Notes: a model not told the origin generated them from the sequence alone. 64,000 nucleotides of DNA from Mycobacterium xenopi (GCF_009936235.1 NZ_AP022314.1:4712001-4776000), one strand, 5' to 3'. Positions 1 to 9,267 are shown, numbered from the stretch's first letter. A program made the numbers and translations.

Positions 1-2
1 AC

Positions 3-2498
3 AACGGCCGGGTGCGGCTGTATGTCATCGGGCAGGGCGCGCTGAGCACCGCCGCGGCGGGCAACACCAAACACGACATCGCCGCAGCGGAGCGGTGGAA
101 CCTGCCGATCATTTTGATTGTCTTGCTCGCGGTGTTCGGTTCGTTGGCCGCGGCCGCGATCCCGCTGGCGCTGGGCATCTGCACCGTGGCGATCACCATG
201 GGCTTGGTGTATCTGCTGTCGACCTACACCACGATGTCGGTGTTTGTCACCTCCACGGTGTCGATGTTCGGTATCGCGCTGGCGGTCGATTACTCGCTGT
301 TCATCTTGATGCGCTTCCGCGAGGAGCTGCGCGCTGGCCGGCAGCCGCAGCAAGCCATCGACGCGGCGATGGGCACCTCCGGGCTGGCGGTGGTGCTGTC
401 GGGCATGACCGTGGTCGCCTCGCTGACCGGGATCTACCTGATCGATACCCCGGCGCTGGCATCGATGGCCACCGGCGCGATTCTCGCGGTCGCGGTCGCG
501 ATGCTCACCTCGGCCACCCTGACACCGGCGGTGCTGGCGACGTTTGGCCGCGCCGCTGCCAAGCGGTCAGCGGTGCTGCACTGGTCGCGGCGGCCCGAGT
601 CCACCCAGTCGCGGTTTTGGACCCGTTGGATCGGTTGGGTCATGCGCCGCCCGTGGGCGTCGGCCCTCGCGGCGGCGGCGGTGCTTCTCGCCATGGCCGC
701 ACCATCGCTGTCGATGGTGCTGGGCAATAGCTTGTTGCGCCAATTCGACTCCACCCATGAGATCCGCGCCGGTGTCGCGTCGGCGGCGCAGGCGCTCGGG
801 CCCGGGGCGCTGGGCCCGGTGCAGGTGCTGGTGAGCTTTTCCGACGGGCAAGCGTCGTCGCTGGCGCACCAGCAGACACTGGCCGCGATCGGTCGCGAGC
901 TGGCCCGCGCTCCCGACGTCGTCTCGGTGACCCCGCCGGTGTTCGCCGACGACAACAGCAGTGCGCTGCTGAGCGCGGTGCTGTCGGTTGACCCCGAAGA
1001 CATCAGTGCGCGCCACACCGTCGACTGGATCCGCACCCACCTGCCCGAAGCGTTCGGTGCCGGCTCGCCGCGCATCGACGTCGGTGGGCCCACCGCGCTG
1101 ATCAAAGACTTCGACGATCGGGTCGCCCAGACCGAGCCGCTGGTACTGGTTTTCGTCGCGCTGATCGCCTTTGTGATGCTGCTGATCTCGATCCAATCGG
1201 TGTTCTTGGCGTTCAAGGGCGTGCTGATGACGGTGCTGTCGGTCGCCGCGGCTTACGGCAGCCTGGTGATGGTGTTCCAATGGGGCTGGCTGGAAAAGCT
1301 CGGTTTCGAGCGGATCAGCTCCATCGACAGCACCGTGCCGCCGCTGGTACTGGCAATGACCTTCGGGCTGTCGATGGACTACGAGATCTTCCTGTTGACC
1401 CGCATCCGGGAACGCTTCCTGCAGTCCGGGCACACCCACGACGCCGTCGCCTACGGGGTGAGCACCAGCGCCCGCACCATCACCAGCGCGGCGCTGATCA
1501 TGATCGCGGTATTCATCGGCTTCGCGTTCGCCGGTATGCCACTGGTCGCCGAGATCGGCGTGGCATGCGCGGTCGCGATCGCCGTTGACGCCACCATCGT
1601 GCGGCTGGTGCTGGTGCCGGCGTTGATGGCGATGTTCGACCAGTGGAACTGGTGGTTGCCCGGCTGGCTGTCCCGCATCCTGCCCTCCGTCGACGTCGAA
1701 AAGCCGCTACCGAAAGTCGATCTCGGCGACGTCGTGATGATTCCCGACGACATCCCCGCGCCCGCGGTGCCCAGCGCGGATCTGCGGACGGTGATCAAGT
1801 CGGCGGCACGGCTCAAGCGGCTGGTTCCTGACGCGATCTCGGTGACCGACCCGCTGGCGTTCACCGGGTGCGGCGGCCGCGATACCGGCAGCGACGAGGA
1901 CACCGGCCGTCGTACCGCCCTGACCGCCACCAACACCGCGGCCAACGCGCCGTCGGTAGCCCGAAAGTTCGTCGGCGGCTTGCCATCCCGTAACGGCATC
2001 AGCCGAGGCACCCCCCGCCCGCTACATCCCGTCACCGTCTGGCGCGGCCGGCTTTCCGTGGCCCTCGATGCGCTGGAGACCCAGGCCGACGCGGTCGAGC
2101 CGACGGTCGAGCGGCGCAGCCCGGTGGAGACCACCAATGTCCAATTGCCCACCGGTGACCGACTGCAGATCCCGACCGGCGCTGAGACGCTGCGCCTGAA
2201 GGGCTACCTGATCATGTGCCGCAACAGCAGCCGCGACTACGCCGAGTTTGCTGAGCTCGTCGATGCAGTGGAGCCGGAAACCGCTGCGGTGATCCTGGCC
2301 GGGATGGACAGGTACTACTGTTGTCGACAACCTAGGCGGGAATGGGTCGCCAGCCAGTTGGTGCGTCGGCTTGCGGATCCGCACCCGTCTGACATCGACG
2401 ACGAAGACTGGTCCGACCCGGATGCGCGGGCCGAGTGGGAAGAGGTCCGGCAGCGCTGCCTGTCGGTAGCTGTGGCGATGCTGGAGGAGGCGAGGTGA
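3..2498 (+). CDS. mmpL11: MmpL11-type RND lipid transporter, 5' end missing
   Basis: The reading frame is open from the first base, so only the C-terminal ~832 residues are present (M. tuberculosis MmpL11 is about 966 aa). MmpL proteins are inner-membrane RND transporters; MmpL11 exports mycolate-derived lipids (established knowledge). Two membrane bundles are visible. Each carries the family's Asp-Tyr proton-relay pair, VDYSLFILMRFRE near residue 95 and MDYEIFLLTRIRE near residue 455. A hydrophilic periplasmic domain lies between them, and a ~270-residue cytoplasmic tail follows LVPALMAMFDQWNWW. The assignment to MmpL11 rather than another MmpL rests on the tail and on the neighbours: the helix-turn-helix gene, the omam pair and zmp1, as in Rv0198c-Rv0202c. 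Its stop overlaps the next start as GTGA. Confidence 0.93.
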   Translation, partial: NGRVRLYVIGQGALSTAAAGNTKHDIAAAERWNLPIILIVLLAVFGSLAAAAIPLALGICTVAITMGLVYLLSTYTTMSVFVTSTVSMFGIALAVDYSLFILMRFREELRAGRQPQQAIDAAMGTSGLAVVLSGMTVVASLTGIYLIDTPALASMATGAILAVAVAMLTSATLTPAVLATFGRAAAKRSAVLHWSRRPESTQSRFWTRWIGWVMRRPWASALAAAAVLLAMAAPSLSMVLGNSLLRQFDSTHEIRAGVASAAQALGPGALGPVQVLVSFSDGQASSLAHQQTLAAIGRELARAPDVVSVTPPVFADDNSSALLSAVLSVDPEDISARHTVDWIRTHLPEAFGAGSPRIDVGGPTALIKDFDDRVAQTEPLVLVFVALIAFVMLLISIQSVFLAFKGVLMTVLSVAAAYGSLVMVFQWGWLEKLGFERISSIDSTVPPLVLAMTFGLSMDYEIFLLTRIRERFLQSGHTHDAVAYGVSTSARTITSAALIMIAVFIGFAFAGMPLVAEIGVACAVAIAVDATIVRLVLVPALMAMFDQWNWWLPGWLSRILPSVDVEKPLPKVDLGDVVMIPDDIPAPAVPSADLRTVIKSAARLKRLVPDAISVTDPLAFTGCGGRDTGSDEDTGRRTALTATNTAANAPSVARKFVGGLPSRNGISRGTPRPLHPVTVWRGRLSVALDALETQADAVEPTVERRSPVETTNVQLPTGDRLQIPTGAETLRLKGYLIMCRNSSRDYAEFAELVDAVEPETAAVILAGMDRYYCCRQPRREWVASQLVRRLADPHPSDIDDEDWSDPDARAEWEEVRQRCLSVAVAMLEEAR

Positions 2499-2983
2499 CG
2501 TTGGCAGCGGACCGACGCCGTGGGCCGGTGCCGCATCGTCCCGCTCCCCGGCCGCGGTACGCCGACCAGCCTGTCGAATTCTGGCCCACCGCCGCGATCC
2601 GCTCCGCGTTGGAGGGTGGGGACATCGGCACCTGGAAACAAATCGCCGTTGCGCTCAAACGCGACCCGTATGGGCGCACCGCGCGCCAGGTCGAAGAGGT
2701 GCTCGCGGATTCGCGGCCCTACGGCATCTCCAAAGCGATGGCCGAGGTGCTCGAACGCGCCCGCGCACACCTGGAGGCCGACGAACGCGCCGAAGTCGCC
2801 CGTCATGTGCGGCTGCTCATCGAGCGATCGGGTTTGCGTGAACAAGAATTCGCGTCGCGCATCGGGGTCACCGCCGAGGAGCTCGCCGCCTACCTCGACG
2901 CGAAGGTCAGCCCCTCGGCCTCGCTGATGATCCGCATGCGCCGACTATCCGACCGGTTCGCCAAAGCCAGGTCGAACACCTGA
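2495..2983 (+). CDS. Small helix-turn-helix protein (Rv0201c-like)
   Basis: A 162-aa soluble protein whose GTG start overlaps the mmpL11 stop (GTGA) and follows a strong GGAGGAGG ribosome site, so it is translationally coupled to mmpL11. The C-terminal half, from about residue 108, reads LREQEFASRIGVTAEELAAY and then a further helix, which is the layout of an XRE/Cro-type DNA-binding fold. The N-terminus is Arg/Pro-rich. It matches M. tuberculosis Rv0201c in length (about 166 aa) and position. Its function is not established. Regulating mmpL11 or sensing the cell envelope would be inference only. Confidence 0.85.
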   Translation: MTLAADRRRGPVPHRPAPRPRYADQPVEFWPTAAIRSALEGGDIGTWKQIAVALKRDPYGRTARQVEEVLADSRPYGISKAMAEVLERARAHLEADERAEVARHVRLLIERSGLREQEFASRIGVTAEELAAYLDAKVSPSASLMIRMRRLSDRFAKARSNT

Positions 2984-3007
2984 CGGCGAGCGCGGGTGGC
3001 CGGAGGG

Positions 3008-3652
3008 TTACCGCGAGTGGATCGGCAACACGTCGAACACCAGCCAGTGACCGCTGTTTTTGGTCAGCGTCACCCGCAGCGCCAGCACGGTTCGGCTCGG
3101 CTGCTGGCCCGGGGTGTTCTGGGTAGCACGTAAGACCACCGCCACACTGGCCGCCGACGGCCCCAACGCCTCGACTCCGGCCGACAGCGTCGAAGCCTGC
3201 GCAGTGACATTGCGCTGCGCCAAATCGGCTGTGGACTTAGCGAATTGGTCCTTGAACGCCGCCGCGCGCTCCGGCACCATCATCGCCGCGGCCCGGTCGA
3301 CCGATGCCGTCGGGTCCTGCGGAGAGTACGTCGCCGTCGCCTCGGCCATGCCTGAAGCGATCCGCGCCACGTCTCGGGCGTCGCGGTTGAAGTCGCGGTC
3401 GGGCATCGTCCAGCGAGCGAAGCCGGTCAGCCGCAGTGCGGGCGCGTCGTCATCGGTTCCGACCGTTACCGAATCACGGCGCGCCAGAACGAAATTGATC
3501 ACCACTCCTTCGACGATCAGCAGCATCAGCACCGAGCACAGCGCCACCCACCACAGCGGCCACGCCAAAATGATCCCGATCATCGCCAGCGCGCCGATCG
3601 CGCCGAGCGGTGCTGCGACGTCAAACGCCAGCACCCGCCAGAGGTTTCTCAT
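3008..3652 (-). CDS. omamB: Orphaned Mce-associated membrane protein B (Rv0200-like)
   Basis: A 214-aa membrane protein with two hydrophobic segments (about residues 10-30 and 33-58), then a ~150-aa extracytoplasmic domain of the Mce-associated (Mam) type ending LVFDVLPIHSR. Mam/Omam proteins are accessory subunits of Mce lipid importers. Its ATG overlaps the omamA stop as ATGA, so the two are one transcription unit read omamA then omamB. It lies convergent to the mmpL11 operon with only 24 bp between stops. Length and order match Rv0200. A partner role with OmamA and the mce1 complex encoded 25 kb away is inferred from the family. Confidence 0.87.
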   Translation of the reverse strand: MRNLWRVLAFDVAAPLGAIGALAMIGIILAWPLWWVALCSVLMLLIVEGVVINFVLARRDSVTVGTDDDAPALRLTGFARWTMPDRDFNRDARDVARIASGMAEATATYSPQDPTASVDRAAAMMVPERAAAFKDQFAKSTADLAQRNVTAQASTLSAGVEALGPSAASVAVVLRATQNTPGQQPSRTVLALRVTLTKNSGHWLVFDVLPIHSR

Positions 3653-4293
3653 CGGATCGACCCCAACTGCGAGATCAGCAGCTTGCCGTCCACATCCGAG
3701 ACATCAAGGCGCAGGTTCCAATGCACCGTCTGCGGTTTGCCGCCGACGTTCTCGGCGACCGACGTCGCGACCACCATGACGGTGTCGGTGCGGCTGGCCA
3801 CCGGCGGAAGCCCCGGCGCGGGCTGTCGGGCACCCGGCGCGGCATCGGGGTCGTGGTGCACCGACTCGATCGCGACCGCCTCGATCCGCCCGGTGCTGCG
3901 AGACTTCAGCCGCTGCACCACTTCGCGATACGGACGCACGGCGGCGTCGAAGTCCACGTTGAGCTCACCGACGGTCCCGTCGTGCAGCCGCTGCAAGCTG
4001 GCGTCGACGTTGTCGCTGGTCATGTTGATCAGCACACCGGTCCAGTCGGCGGCGGTCTGCAGGACTCGGCTCTGATACGAGCGTTCCGCCACCTCGTCGC
4101 GGTGCGCCGACCAGATCGCCGCACCCAACGCGATCGCCGCGACGCACAACACCCCCAGCGCGGCCGACGCCACACCGTAAGCCGAGAACATCCGCCCGTC
4201 GGCCGCTGCGGTGTCGTCATCGTCGGCCAGCGGTTCGGGCGGGGCGGCGTCACCCTCGGCCCGTGGCGCGGTTGCTTGGCCGTCGTCAGGCAT
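3649..4293 (-). CDS. omamA: Orphaned Mce-associated membrane protein A (Rv0199-like)
   Basis: A 214-aa protein: an acidic N-terminus (PLADDDDTAAADGR), one membrane segment at about residues 37-62 (SAYGVASAALGVLCVAAIAL) and a Mam-type extracytoplasmic domain. In M. tuberculosis OmamA (Rv0199) stabilises Mce1 and Mce4 transporters and is needed for lipid uptake (established knowledge). I took the ATG at 4293, which gives MPDDGQ; the open frame continues far upstream across zmp1, but that part is antisense to a conserved protease. It is divergent from zmp1, with 39 bp between starts. Confidence 0.88.
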   Translation of the reverse strand: MPDDGQATAPRAEGDAAPPEPLADDDDTAAADGRMFSAYGVASAALGVLCVAAIALGAAIWSAHRDEVAERSYQSRVLQTAADWTGVLINMTSDNVDASLQRLHDGTVGELNVDFDAAVRPYREVVQRLKSRSTGRIEAVAIESVHHDPDAAPGARQPAPGLPPVASRTDTVMVVATSVAENVGGKPQTVHWNLRLDVSDVDGKLLISQLGSIR

Positions 4294-4332
4294 GGCCGAG
4301 AGGCTACCCGGCGGGGATGGAAGGATGGCGGG

Positions 4333-6318
4333 GTGACGGTAGAAGCGCTGCGCTCGGGCATCGACCTGAGCTTTCTCGACACCGGTATCCGACCCCAAGA
4401 CGACCTGTTCGGTCACGTCAACGGCCGCTGGCTGGCCGACTACGAGATTCCGCCGGACCGCGCGAGCGACGGCGCGTTCCGGCAGCTGTTCGACCGGGCC
4501 GAGGTCCAGGTGCGTGACCTGATCACCGAAGCGGCCGCGGCCGCTGCCGAGCCGGGCACCGACGAACAGCGCATCGGCGACCTTTACGCCAGCTTCCTCG
4601 ACGAGGACACCGTCGAACGGCGTGGTGTGCAACCACTGTTGGAGGAACTGGCGGCGATCGACGAGGCCACCGACCCCGACGCGCTGGCGGGCGCGCTCGG
4701 CGCCCTGCAACGCACCGGGGTGGGCGGGAGCGTCGGGGCGTACGTGGACACCGACGCCAAAGACTCGAGCCGCTACCTGGTGCACGTGACGCAATCGGGC
4801 ATCGGGTTGCCCGACGAGTCCTACTACCGCGACGAGCAGCACGCCGAGATTCTGGCCGCCTACCCCGGTCACATCGCCCGGATGTTCGCGCTGGTGTACG
4901 GCGGTGACGCCGCAGACCACGCCCCAACCGCGGACCGCATCGTGGCGCTGGAGTCCAAGCTCGCCGCAGCGCACTGGGACGTGGTCAAACGCCGCGACGT
5001 CGAGCTCACCTACAACCTGCGCACCTTCGCCGAGGTGCAAGCCGAAGCCGCCGGATTCGACTGGACCGGTTGGATCGGCGCGCTGGGCAGCACACCGGAG
5101 GCTATGGCGGAACTCGTTGTGCGCCAACCAGATTACCTCACCGCATTCGCCCAGCTGTGGAGCAGCGAGGACTTCGACGACTGGAAGCGCTGGGCGCGTT
5201 GGCGGGTGATCCACTCGCGGGCGGGGATGCTGACCGATGCGCTGGTGCGCGAGGACTTCGCGTTCTACGGTCGCACCCTGACCGGTGCCGAGCGAATCCG
5301 GGAACGCTGGAAGCGCGGCGTTTCACTGGTGCAATCCCTGATGGGCGACGCCGTTGGGAAGCTGTACGTGCAGCGGCATTTTCCGCCGCAGGCGAAGGCC
5401 CGCATCGACGCCCTGGTGGACAACCTGCGCGAAGCGTACCGAATCAGCATCGAGAGCCTGGACTGGATGACGCCGCAGACCCGCGAGCGCGCGCTGGCCA
5501 AGCTGGACAAGTTCACCGCCAAAGTCGGCTACCCGAACAAGTGGCGCGACTACTCCAAGCTGGTGGTCGACCGCGCCGACCTCTACGGCAACTACCGCCG
5601 CGGCTGTGCGGTCAACCACGACCGCGAACTGGCCAAGCTCGGCGGACCGGTCGACCGCGACGAGTGGTTCATGACACCGCAAACGGTCAACGCCTACTAC
5701 AACCCGGGGATGAACGAAATCGTCTTTCCGGCAGCGATTCTGCAACCGCCGTTCTTCGACGCCGACGCCGACGACGCCGCTAACTATGGTGGCATCGGAG
5801 CGGTGATCGGACACGAGATCGGCCACGGGTTCGACGACCAGGGGGCCAAATACGACGGCGACGGCAATCTGGTCGACTGGTGGACCGACGAGGACCGCAA
5901 CGAGTTCGCCGCCCGCACCAAGGCGTTGATCGAGCAGTACGGCGACTACACGCCAAGGGCGCTCGGCGATGGTCACCGGGTCAACGGCGCGTTGACCGTC
6001 GGCGAGAACATCGGCGATCTGGGCGGACTGTCGATCGCGCTGCTGGCCTATCAGCTGTCGCTGAACGGCCAGCAGCCTCCTGTCATCGACGGCCTCACCG
6101 GCGTGCAGCGGGTGTTCTTCGGCTGGGCGCAGGTGTGGCGGGCCAAGTCGCGCGAGGCCGAGGCTATCCGGCGGCTGGCGGTTGACCCGCATTCACCGCC
6201 GGAGTTTCGGTGCAACGGCGTGATTCGCAACATCGACGCCTTCTACGACGCGTTTGGCGTCACACCCGACGACCAGCTCTATCTGGATCGGCAGCACCGC
6301 GTGCGCATCTGGAACTAA
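4333..6318 (+). CDS. zmp1: Zinc metalloprotease Zmp1, M13/neprilysin family
   Basis: A 661-aa M13 endopeptidase (M. tuberculosis Zmp1 is 663 aa). The zinc site is complete: HEIGH at residues 494-498 and the third ligand in ENIGDLGG (Glu558, Asp562). The NAYYNPGMNEIVFPAAILQ substrate-binding strand precedes it, and the protein ends VRIWN, matching the conserved C-terminal Trp motif. Zmp1 is a leaderless-secreted or surface peptidase linked to interference with inflammasome and phagosome maturation (established knowledge). The GTG start gives VTVEALRSGIDLSF, with GATGGCGGGG just upstream. A strong palindromic hairpin follows the stop. Rv0193c-Rv0197, which lie beside it in M. tuberculosis, are absent here. 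Confidence 0.96.
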   Translation: MTVEALRSGIDLSFLDTGIRPQDDLFGHVNGRWLADYEIPPDRASDGAFRQLFDRAEVQVRDLITEAAAAAAEPGTDEQRIGDLYASFLDEDTVERRGVQPLLEELAAIDEATDPDALAGALGALQRTGVGGSVGAYVDTDAKDSSRYLVHVTQSGIGLPDESYYRDEQHAEILAAYPGHIARMFALVYGGDAADHAPTADRIVALESKLAAAHWDVVKRRDVELTYNLRTFAEVQAEAAGFDWTGWIGALGSTPEAMAELVVRQPDYLTAFAQLWSSEDFDDWKRWARWRVIHSRAGMLTDALVREDFAFYGRTLTGAERIRERWKRGVSLVQSLMGDAVGKLYVQRHFPPQAKARIDALVDNLREAYRISIESLDWMTPQTRERALAKLDKFTAKVGYPNKWRDYSKLVVDRADLYGNYRRGCAVNHDRELAKLGGPVDRDEWFMTPQTVNAYYNPGMNEIVFPAAILQPPFFDADADDAANYGGIGAVIGHEIGHGFDDQGAKYDGDGNLVDWWTDEDRNEFAARTKALIEQYGDYTPRALGDGHRVNGALTVGENIGDLGGLSIALLAYQLSLNGQQPPVIDGLTGVQRVFFGWAQVWRAKSREAEAIRRLAVDPHSPPEFRCNGVIRNIDAFYDAFGVTPDDQLYLDRQHRVRIWN

Positions 6319-6324
6319 GTAGCG

Positions 6325-6382
6325 CGACCAGACGCAAAATCGCCCAAATCCGTTGCCAAAAGGGCGATTCTGCGTCTGCTCG
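6325..6382. terminator. Long palindrome between convergent zmp1 and L,D-transpeptidase
   Basis: Arms at 6325-6345 (CGACCAGACGCAAAATCGCCC) and 6362-6382 pair with two mismatches around a 16-nt loop. The element fills the 68-bp gap between two convergent genes and would form a stable hairpin on either strand, so a bidirectional terminator is the simplest reading. The GACGCAAAATCGCCC core resembles the sequence at 57368-57390, after another gene end. Confidence 0.7.
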
Positions 6383-6386
6383 ACGG

Positions 6387-7412
6387 TTAAATCTGCCAGT
6401 CGTTGGAGCCGTCGTTCTTGCTGTAGGTACCACCGCTGGAGTTCTTGACCACGATGGGATCGCCGCTACCGAAGTTGTCGAAGAACCACTTGGCGTTGGC
6501 GGGGCTGATGTTGATGCAGCCGTGGCTGACGTCGCGCACACCCTGGTCGGCCACCGACCACGGCGCACTGTGCACGAAGTCGCCGCTGTTGTCGAACTGC
6601 ACGGCATCCTGAACCGTGACCTTGTAACCGTACGTCGAGTTGACCGGCACCCCGTAGGTCGACGAATCCATCACCACGGTGGCCTTCTTGTCCAGCACGT
6701 AGTAGGTGCCGTTGGGGGTCTGGTGGCCGCCCGCCGACATCCCCATCGACATCGGGATGGTCTTTTCCACCTTCCCGTTGCGGGTGACGGTCATCGTGTG
6801 GGTGGCGTCGTCGGCGGTGGCGACCAGCGCGTCACCCGTCTGAAAGCTGGACTTGGTGCCGGCTGCATCGATATTCACGATGGTGTGGGCCGGCCAGAAG
6901 CTCAGTGGACGCCACCGCACCTGGGTTGGGCTCATCCAGTAGAACTTGCCGGGCACCGGTGGCTCCGACGAAATATGGATCGCCTTTTCCGCCATCGCCT
7001 GGTCGGCGATCGGTCGCTGGAAATTGATGATAATCGGCTTGGCCACGCCGACCGTCGCGCCGTTGGCCGGGTTGAACGACGGCGGCAGGAACGGCGGCTC
7101 GCCGACGAACGGCGTCGGGTCCTGGCCAGCGACTGGTCCCGCGGGTGCTGCAGCGGAGGCGATCGGTGCCGACGGCGGGGCCGCAGGGTCCGCGGGAGGC
7201 GGTGCTGCCACCGGATCGCCTGCTGCCGGCGCTGCCGGCACGACCGGCGGCGGTGGCGGCGGTGCGTCACCGGGGCCCGGATCGGCCACGGTCGGATCCC
7301 CGGGCGGCTGGTCGGGGTCGGCCAGGGCCGGGCCGGGACCCAAGGCCAGCACGGCGGCCAGTCCCGCCGTGCCGAGAACGGCGAGAAGCGTGCCTCTCGT
7401 CGATCGCGACAT
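6387..7412 (-). CDS. L,D-transpeptidase (LdtMt4/Rv0192 type)
   Basis: A 341-aa exported YkuD-fold enzyme making 3-3 peptidoglycan cross-links. A signal peptide (GTLLAVLGTAGLAAVLAL, ending about Ala30) is followed by a ~75-residue Pro/Ala/Asp-rich linker, an Ig-like domain starting PPFLPPSFNPANGATVGV, and the catalytic YkuD domain. The catalytic motif is HGCINISPANAKWFF, with Cys299 as nucleophile. GGAGGT sits six bases before the ATG at 7412, so that start is preferred over in-frame ATG/GTG codons just upstream. Position next to the Rv0191- and Rv0190-like genes supports Rv0192. It is tail to tail with zmp1. Confidence 0.92.
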   Translation of the reverse strand: MSRSTRGTLLAVLGTAGLAAVLALGPGPALADPDQPPGDPTVADPGPGDAPPPPPPVVPAAPAAGDPVAAPPPADPAAPPSAPIASAAAPAGPVAGQDPTPFVGEPPFLPPSFNPANGATVGVAKPIIINFQRPIADQAMAEKAIHISSEPPVPGKFYWMSPTQVRWRPLSFWPAHTIVNIDAAGTKSSFQTGDALVATADDATHTMTVTRNGKVEKTIPMSMGMSAGGHQTPNGTYYVLDKKATVVMDSSTYGVPVNSTYGYKVTVQDAVQFDNSGDFVHSAPWSVADQGVRDVSHGCINISPANAKWFFDNFGSGDPIVVKNSSGGTYSKNDGSNDWQI

Positions 7413-7554
7413 ATGCATACCTCCAGTCACAGTCTGTAGCCCAGTGTGGCATAGCGCGGCGACCGGTTTTCAGCTCAGCGACCGCCCGCCGGCCGCACGA
7501 CTGCCCAAATTGTCGGCTTGAGCTGCAGTGTTAATCGCCGCAACGGGGCGGATG

Positions 7555-8853
7555 TTACGGCTGTTCGGCCAGCGCAGGCACCGCGAACAGCTGTCGGCTG
7601 GCCGCCATGCCGCTTAGCGCGGCGCCCATCAGGACCGCCGAGGCGGCCAGCATCACCGGCACGCTGCGCTCGTAGAGCAGACCACCGGCCAGTGATCCGG
7701 CGGTGATCCCTATCTGGAAGGCCGCCATGTACAGCCCTGACGCGCCGTCGGGATCGTCGGCGCCGGCCCGCATCGCAGCAGCCTGCATCATCGGCGACAC
7801 GGCGTTGGCGGCCGCCCCCCACAGCGCGATCGCAGCGGTGCCGATCACCGCGGTCACCGTGCCGGGCGAGCCGAATGCCAATGCGGTCAGCAGGAACAGC
7901 GCCGCCGACAGTGCGCCCATGCAGCTGATCACGGCGGTTTTGGGGCGACGGTCCGATGGCCGGGCCACCACCGGCATTGCCACCAGGCCGGCGATCCCGT
8001 ACGCGGCCAGCAACCAGGCCAGGTTGGGCCCGCGCACGCCGACGACGTCACGGATGATCACCACGATGTACGTGTAGGAGATGTAGTGGCCGGTGACGGC
8101 GACCAGCGTGAGCAGGCTCACCCGCAGCAGCCGCCGGTTGCGGTGGTGGCGGGCCCGGGGGCCCACGGTGGCGAGTTGGTCGTCGCTGAGCGCCAGCGTC
8201 GGCAAGACCGCCCAGGCCGCCAGCATGACGCCGGCCGCGGCCCCGGTGATGCACGCGACGGCCAGCCGCCAGCCCCACAGCAAGCTCATCGCCGCCGTCA
8301 ACGGGCTGCCGACGACGACGGCCAGGCTGATGCCGACGTAGACCACCGTCGTGGCGCGTCCGGCATGACTGGCCGGGACCAGCCGGGTAGCGATCGGGGC
8401 CAGCACCGACAGCATCAGACCGTGGGTGATCGCGCACAGCACCCGACCGGCTGCCAGCATCGAAAATGTGGAGGCCACCGCCGAGATGGCCTGTGAGGCG
8501 GTCAGGCACATCAAAGTCAGCAGCAGCGTCTGCCGCCGCGGCCAGTGCGCCGTCCAGCGCACCAGGGGAATCGTCGTCACCGCGGCAACCAGCGCATACC
8601 AGGCCAGCAGCGTGCCGACCAGGGGAACGCTGACGTGCAGGTCACGCGCGATCGCGGGCAGCGCACCGACCGGCAAGATCTCGGCGGTGACGTAAATAAA
8701 GGCGGCAGCCGCCAGCACCGTCAATTGCGCCGCGATCCGCGGCGTCCAGGGCCCGGCGCGCCCGGTTGCGTTGTCCGCGCCGAGCGTGTGGGTTGCAGCG
8801 TCGAGTCGGCGATGGCGCAATCGCGCTGCTCGCCCAGTGTGCGTCGCCCCCAC
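7555..8853 (-). CDS. MFS drug-efflux-type transporter (Rv0191-like)
   Basis: A 432-aa major facilitator of the DHA1 drug/H+ antiporter type with about twelve hydrophobic helices. Family signatures include the helix 2-3 loop PLVRWTAHWPRRQTLLL and a helix 5 region with SPLTAAMSLLWGWRLAV. It starts 40 bp downstream of ricR on the same strand, so it is probably cotranscribed and copper responsive by position. The M. tuberculosis counterpart Rv0191 has been linked to chloramphenicol efflux. The GTG start used here gives a Gly/Arg-rich leader some 20 residues longer than Rv0191, and an internal start is possible. Confidence 0.85.
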   Translation of the reverse strand: MGATHTGRAARLRHRRLDAATHTLGADNATGRAGPWTPRIAAQLTVLAAAAFIYVTAEILPVGALPAIARDLHVSVPLVGTLLAWYALVAAVTTIPLVRWTAHWPRRQTLLLTLMCLTASQAISAVASTFSMLAAGRVLCAITHGLMLSVLAPIATRLVPASHAGRATTVVYVGISLAVVVGSPLTAAMSLLWGWRLAVACITGAAAGVMLAAWAVLPTLALSDDQLATVGPRARHHRNRRLLRVSLLTLVAVTGHYISYTYIVVIIRDVVGVRGPNLAWLLAAYGIAGLVAMPVVARPSDRRPKTAVISCMGALSAALFLLTALAFGSPGTVTAVIGTAAIALWGAAANAVSPMMQAAAMRAGADDPDGASGLYMAAFQIGITAGSLAGGLLYERSVPVMLAASAVLMGAALSGMAASRQLFAVPALAEQP

Positions 8854-8893
8854 GGCCCCTACTCAACCATGGGTTTGCCCCAGGCGTTAATCC

Positions 8894-9184
8894 TCAAGAA
8901 CGAACGAGTCGGGCAATCGCGGCTGACGCTTCCGCGATTTTCGCATCGGCTTCGTCATCGCCGGCCGCGATCGCACGGCTGACGCAGTGGCCGAGATGTT
9001 CGTCAAGAAGGCTCAGCGCCACCGAACGCAGGGCGCTGTTGGCGGCACTGATCTGGGTGAGGACGTCGATACAGTACTTATCCTCTTCGATCATCTTCGC
9101 GATCCCGCGCACCTGGCCTTCGATGCGGCGCAACCGTTTAGCGTAGTTGTCCTTTTGCGACGAATAGCCGCGGGTCGATGCCAT
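8894..9184 (-). CDS. ricR: Copper-sensing repressor RicR, CsoR family
   Basis: A 96-aa four-helix CsoR/RcnR-type repressor. The Cu(I) ligand set is complete: Cys38 in DKYCIDVL, and His63 and Cys67 in LLDEHLGHCV, matching the Cys36/His61/Cys65 pattern of CsoR. Copper binding releases the protein from DNA. A RicR-type palindrome lies 84 bp upstream of its start (9268-9284), so it is autoregulated. In M. tuberculosis RicR controls mymT, mmcO, lpqS and its own gene; mymT with an equivalent box is present 4 kb away here. It is followed by the MFS gene and is divergent from ilvD. Confidence 0.96.
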   Translation of the reverse strand: MASTRGYSSQKDNYAKRLRRIEGQVRGIAKMIEEDKYCIDVLTQISAANSALRSVALSLLDEHLGHCVSRAIAAGDDEADAKIAEASAAIARLVRS

Positions 9185-9267
9185 CTAACCTCCCAGCATC
9201 GTGGTGTAGGCCTGTTGCACGGTGACGTCGCGCCTGCAAGGAGCTGCACTGCGATCAACTCTACTCG

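Noticed and set aside
4294..5214. Minus-strand open frame extending omamA by some 300 residues.
   Set aside because: It is antisense to the conserved catalytic protein Zmp1 and has no family features; the omamA start at 4293 fits the known length.
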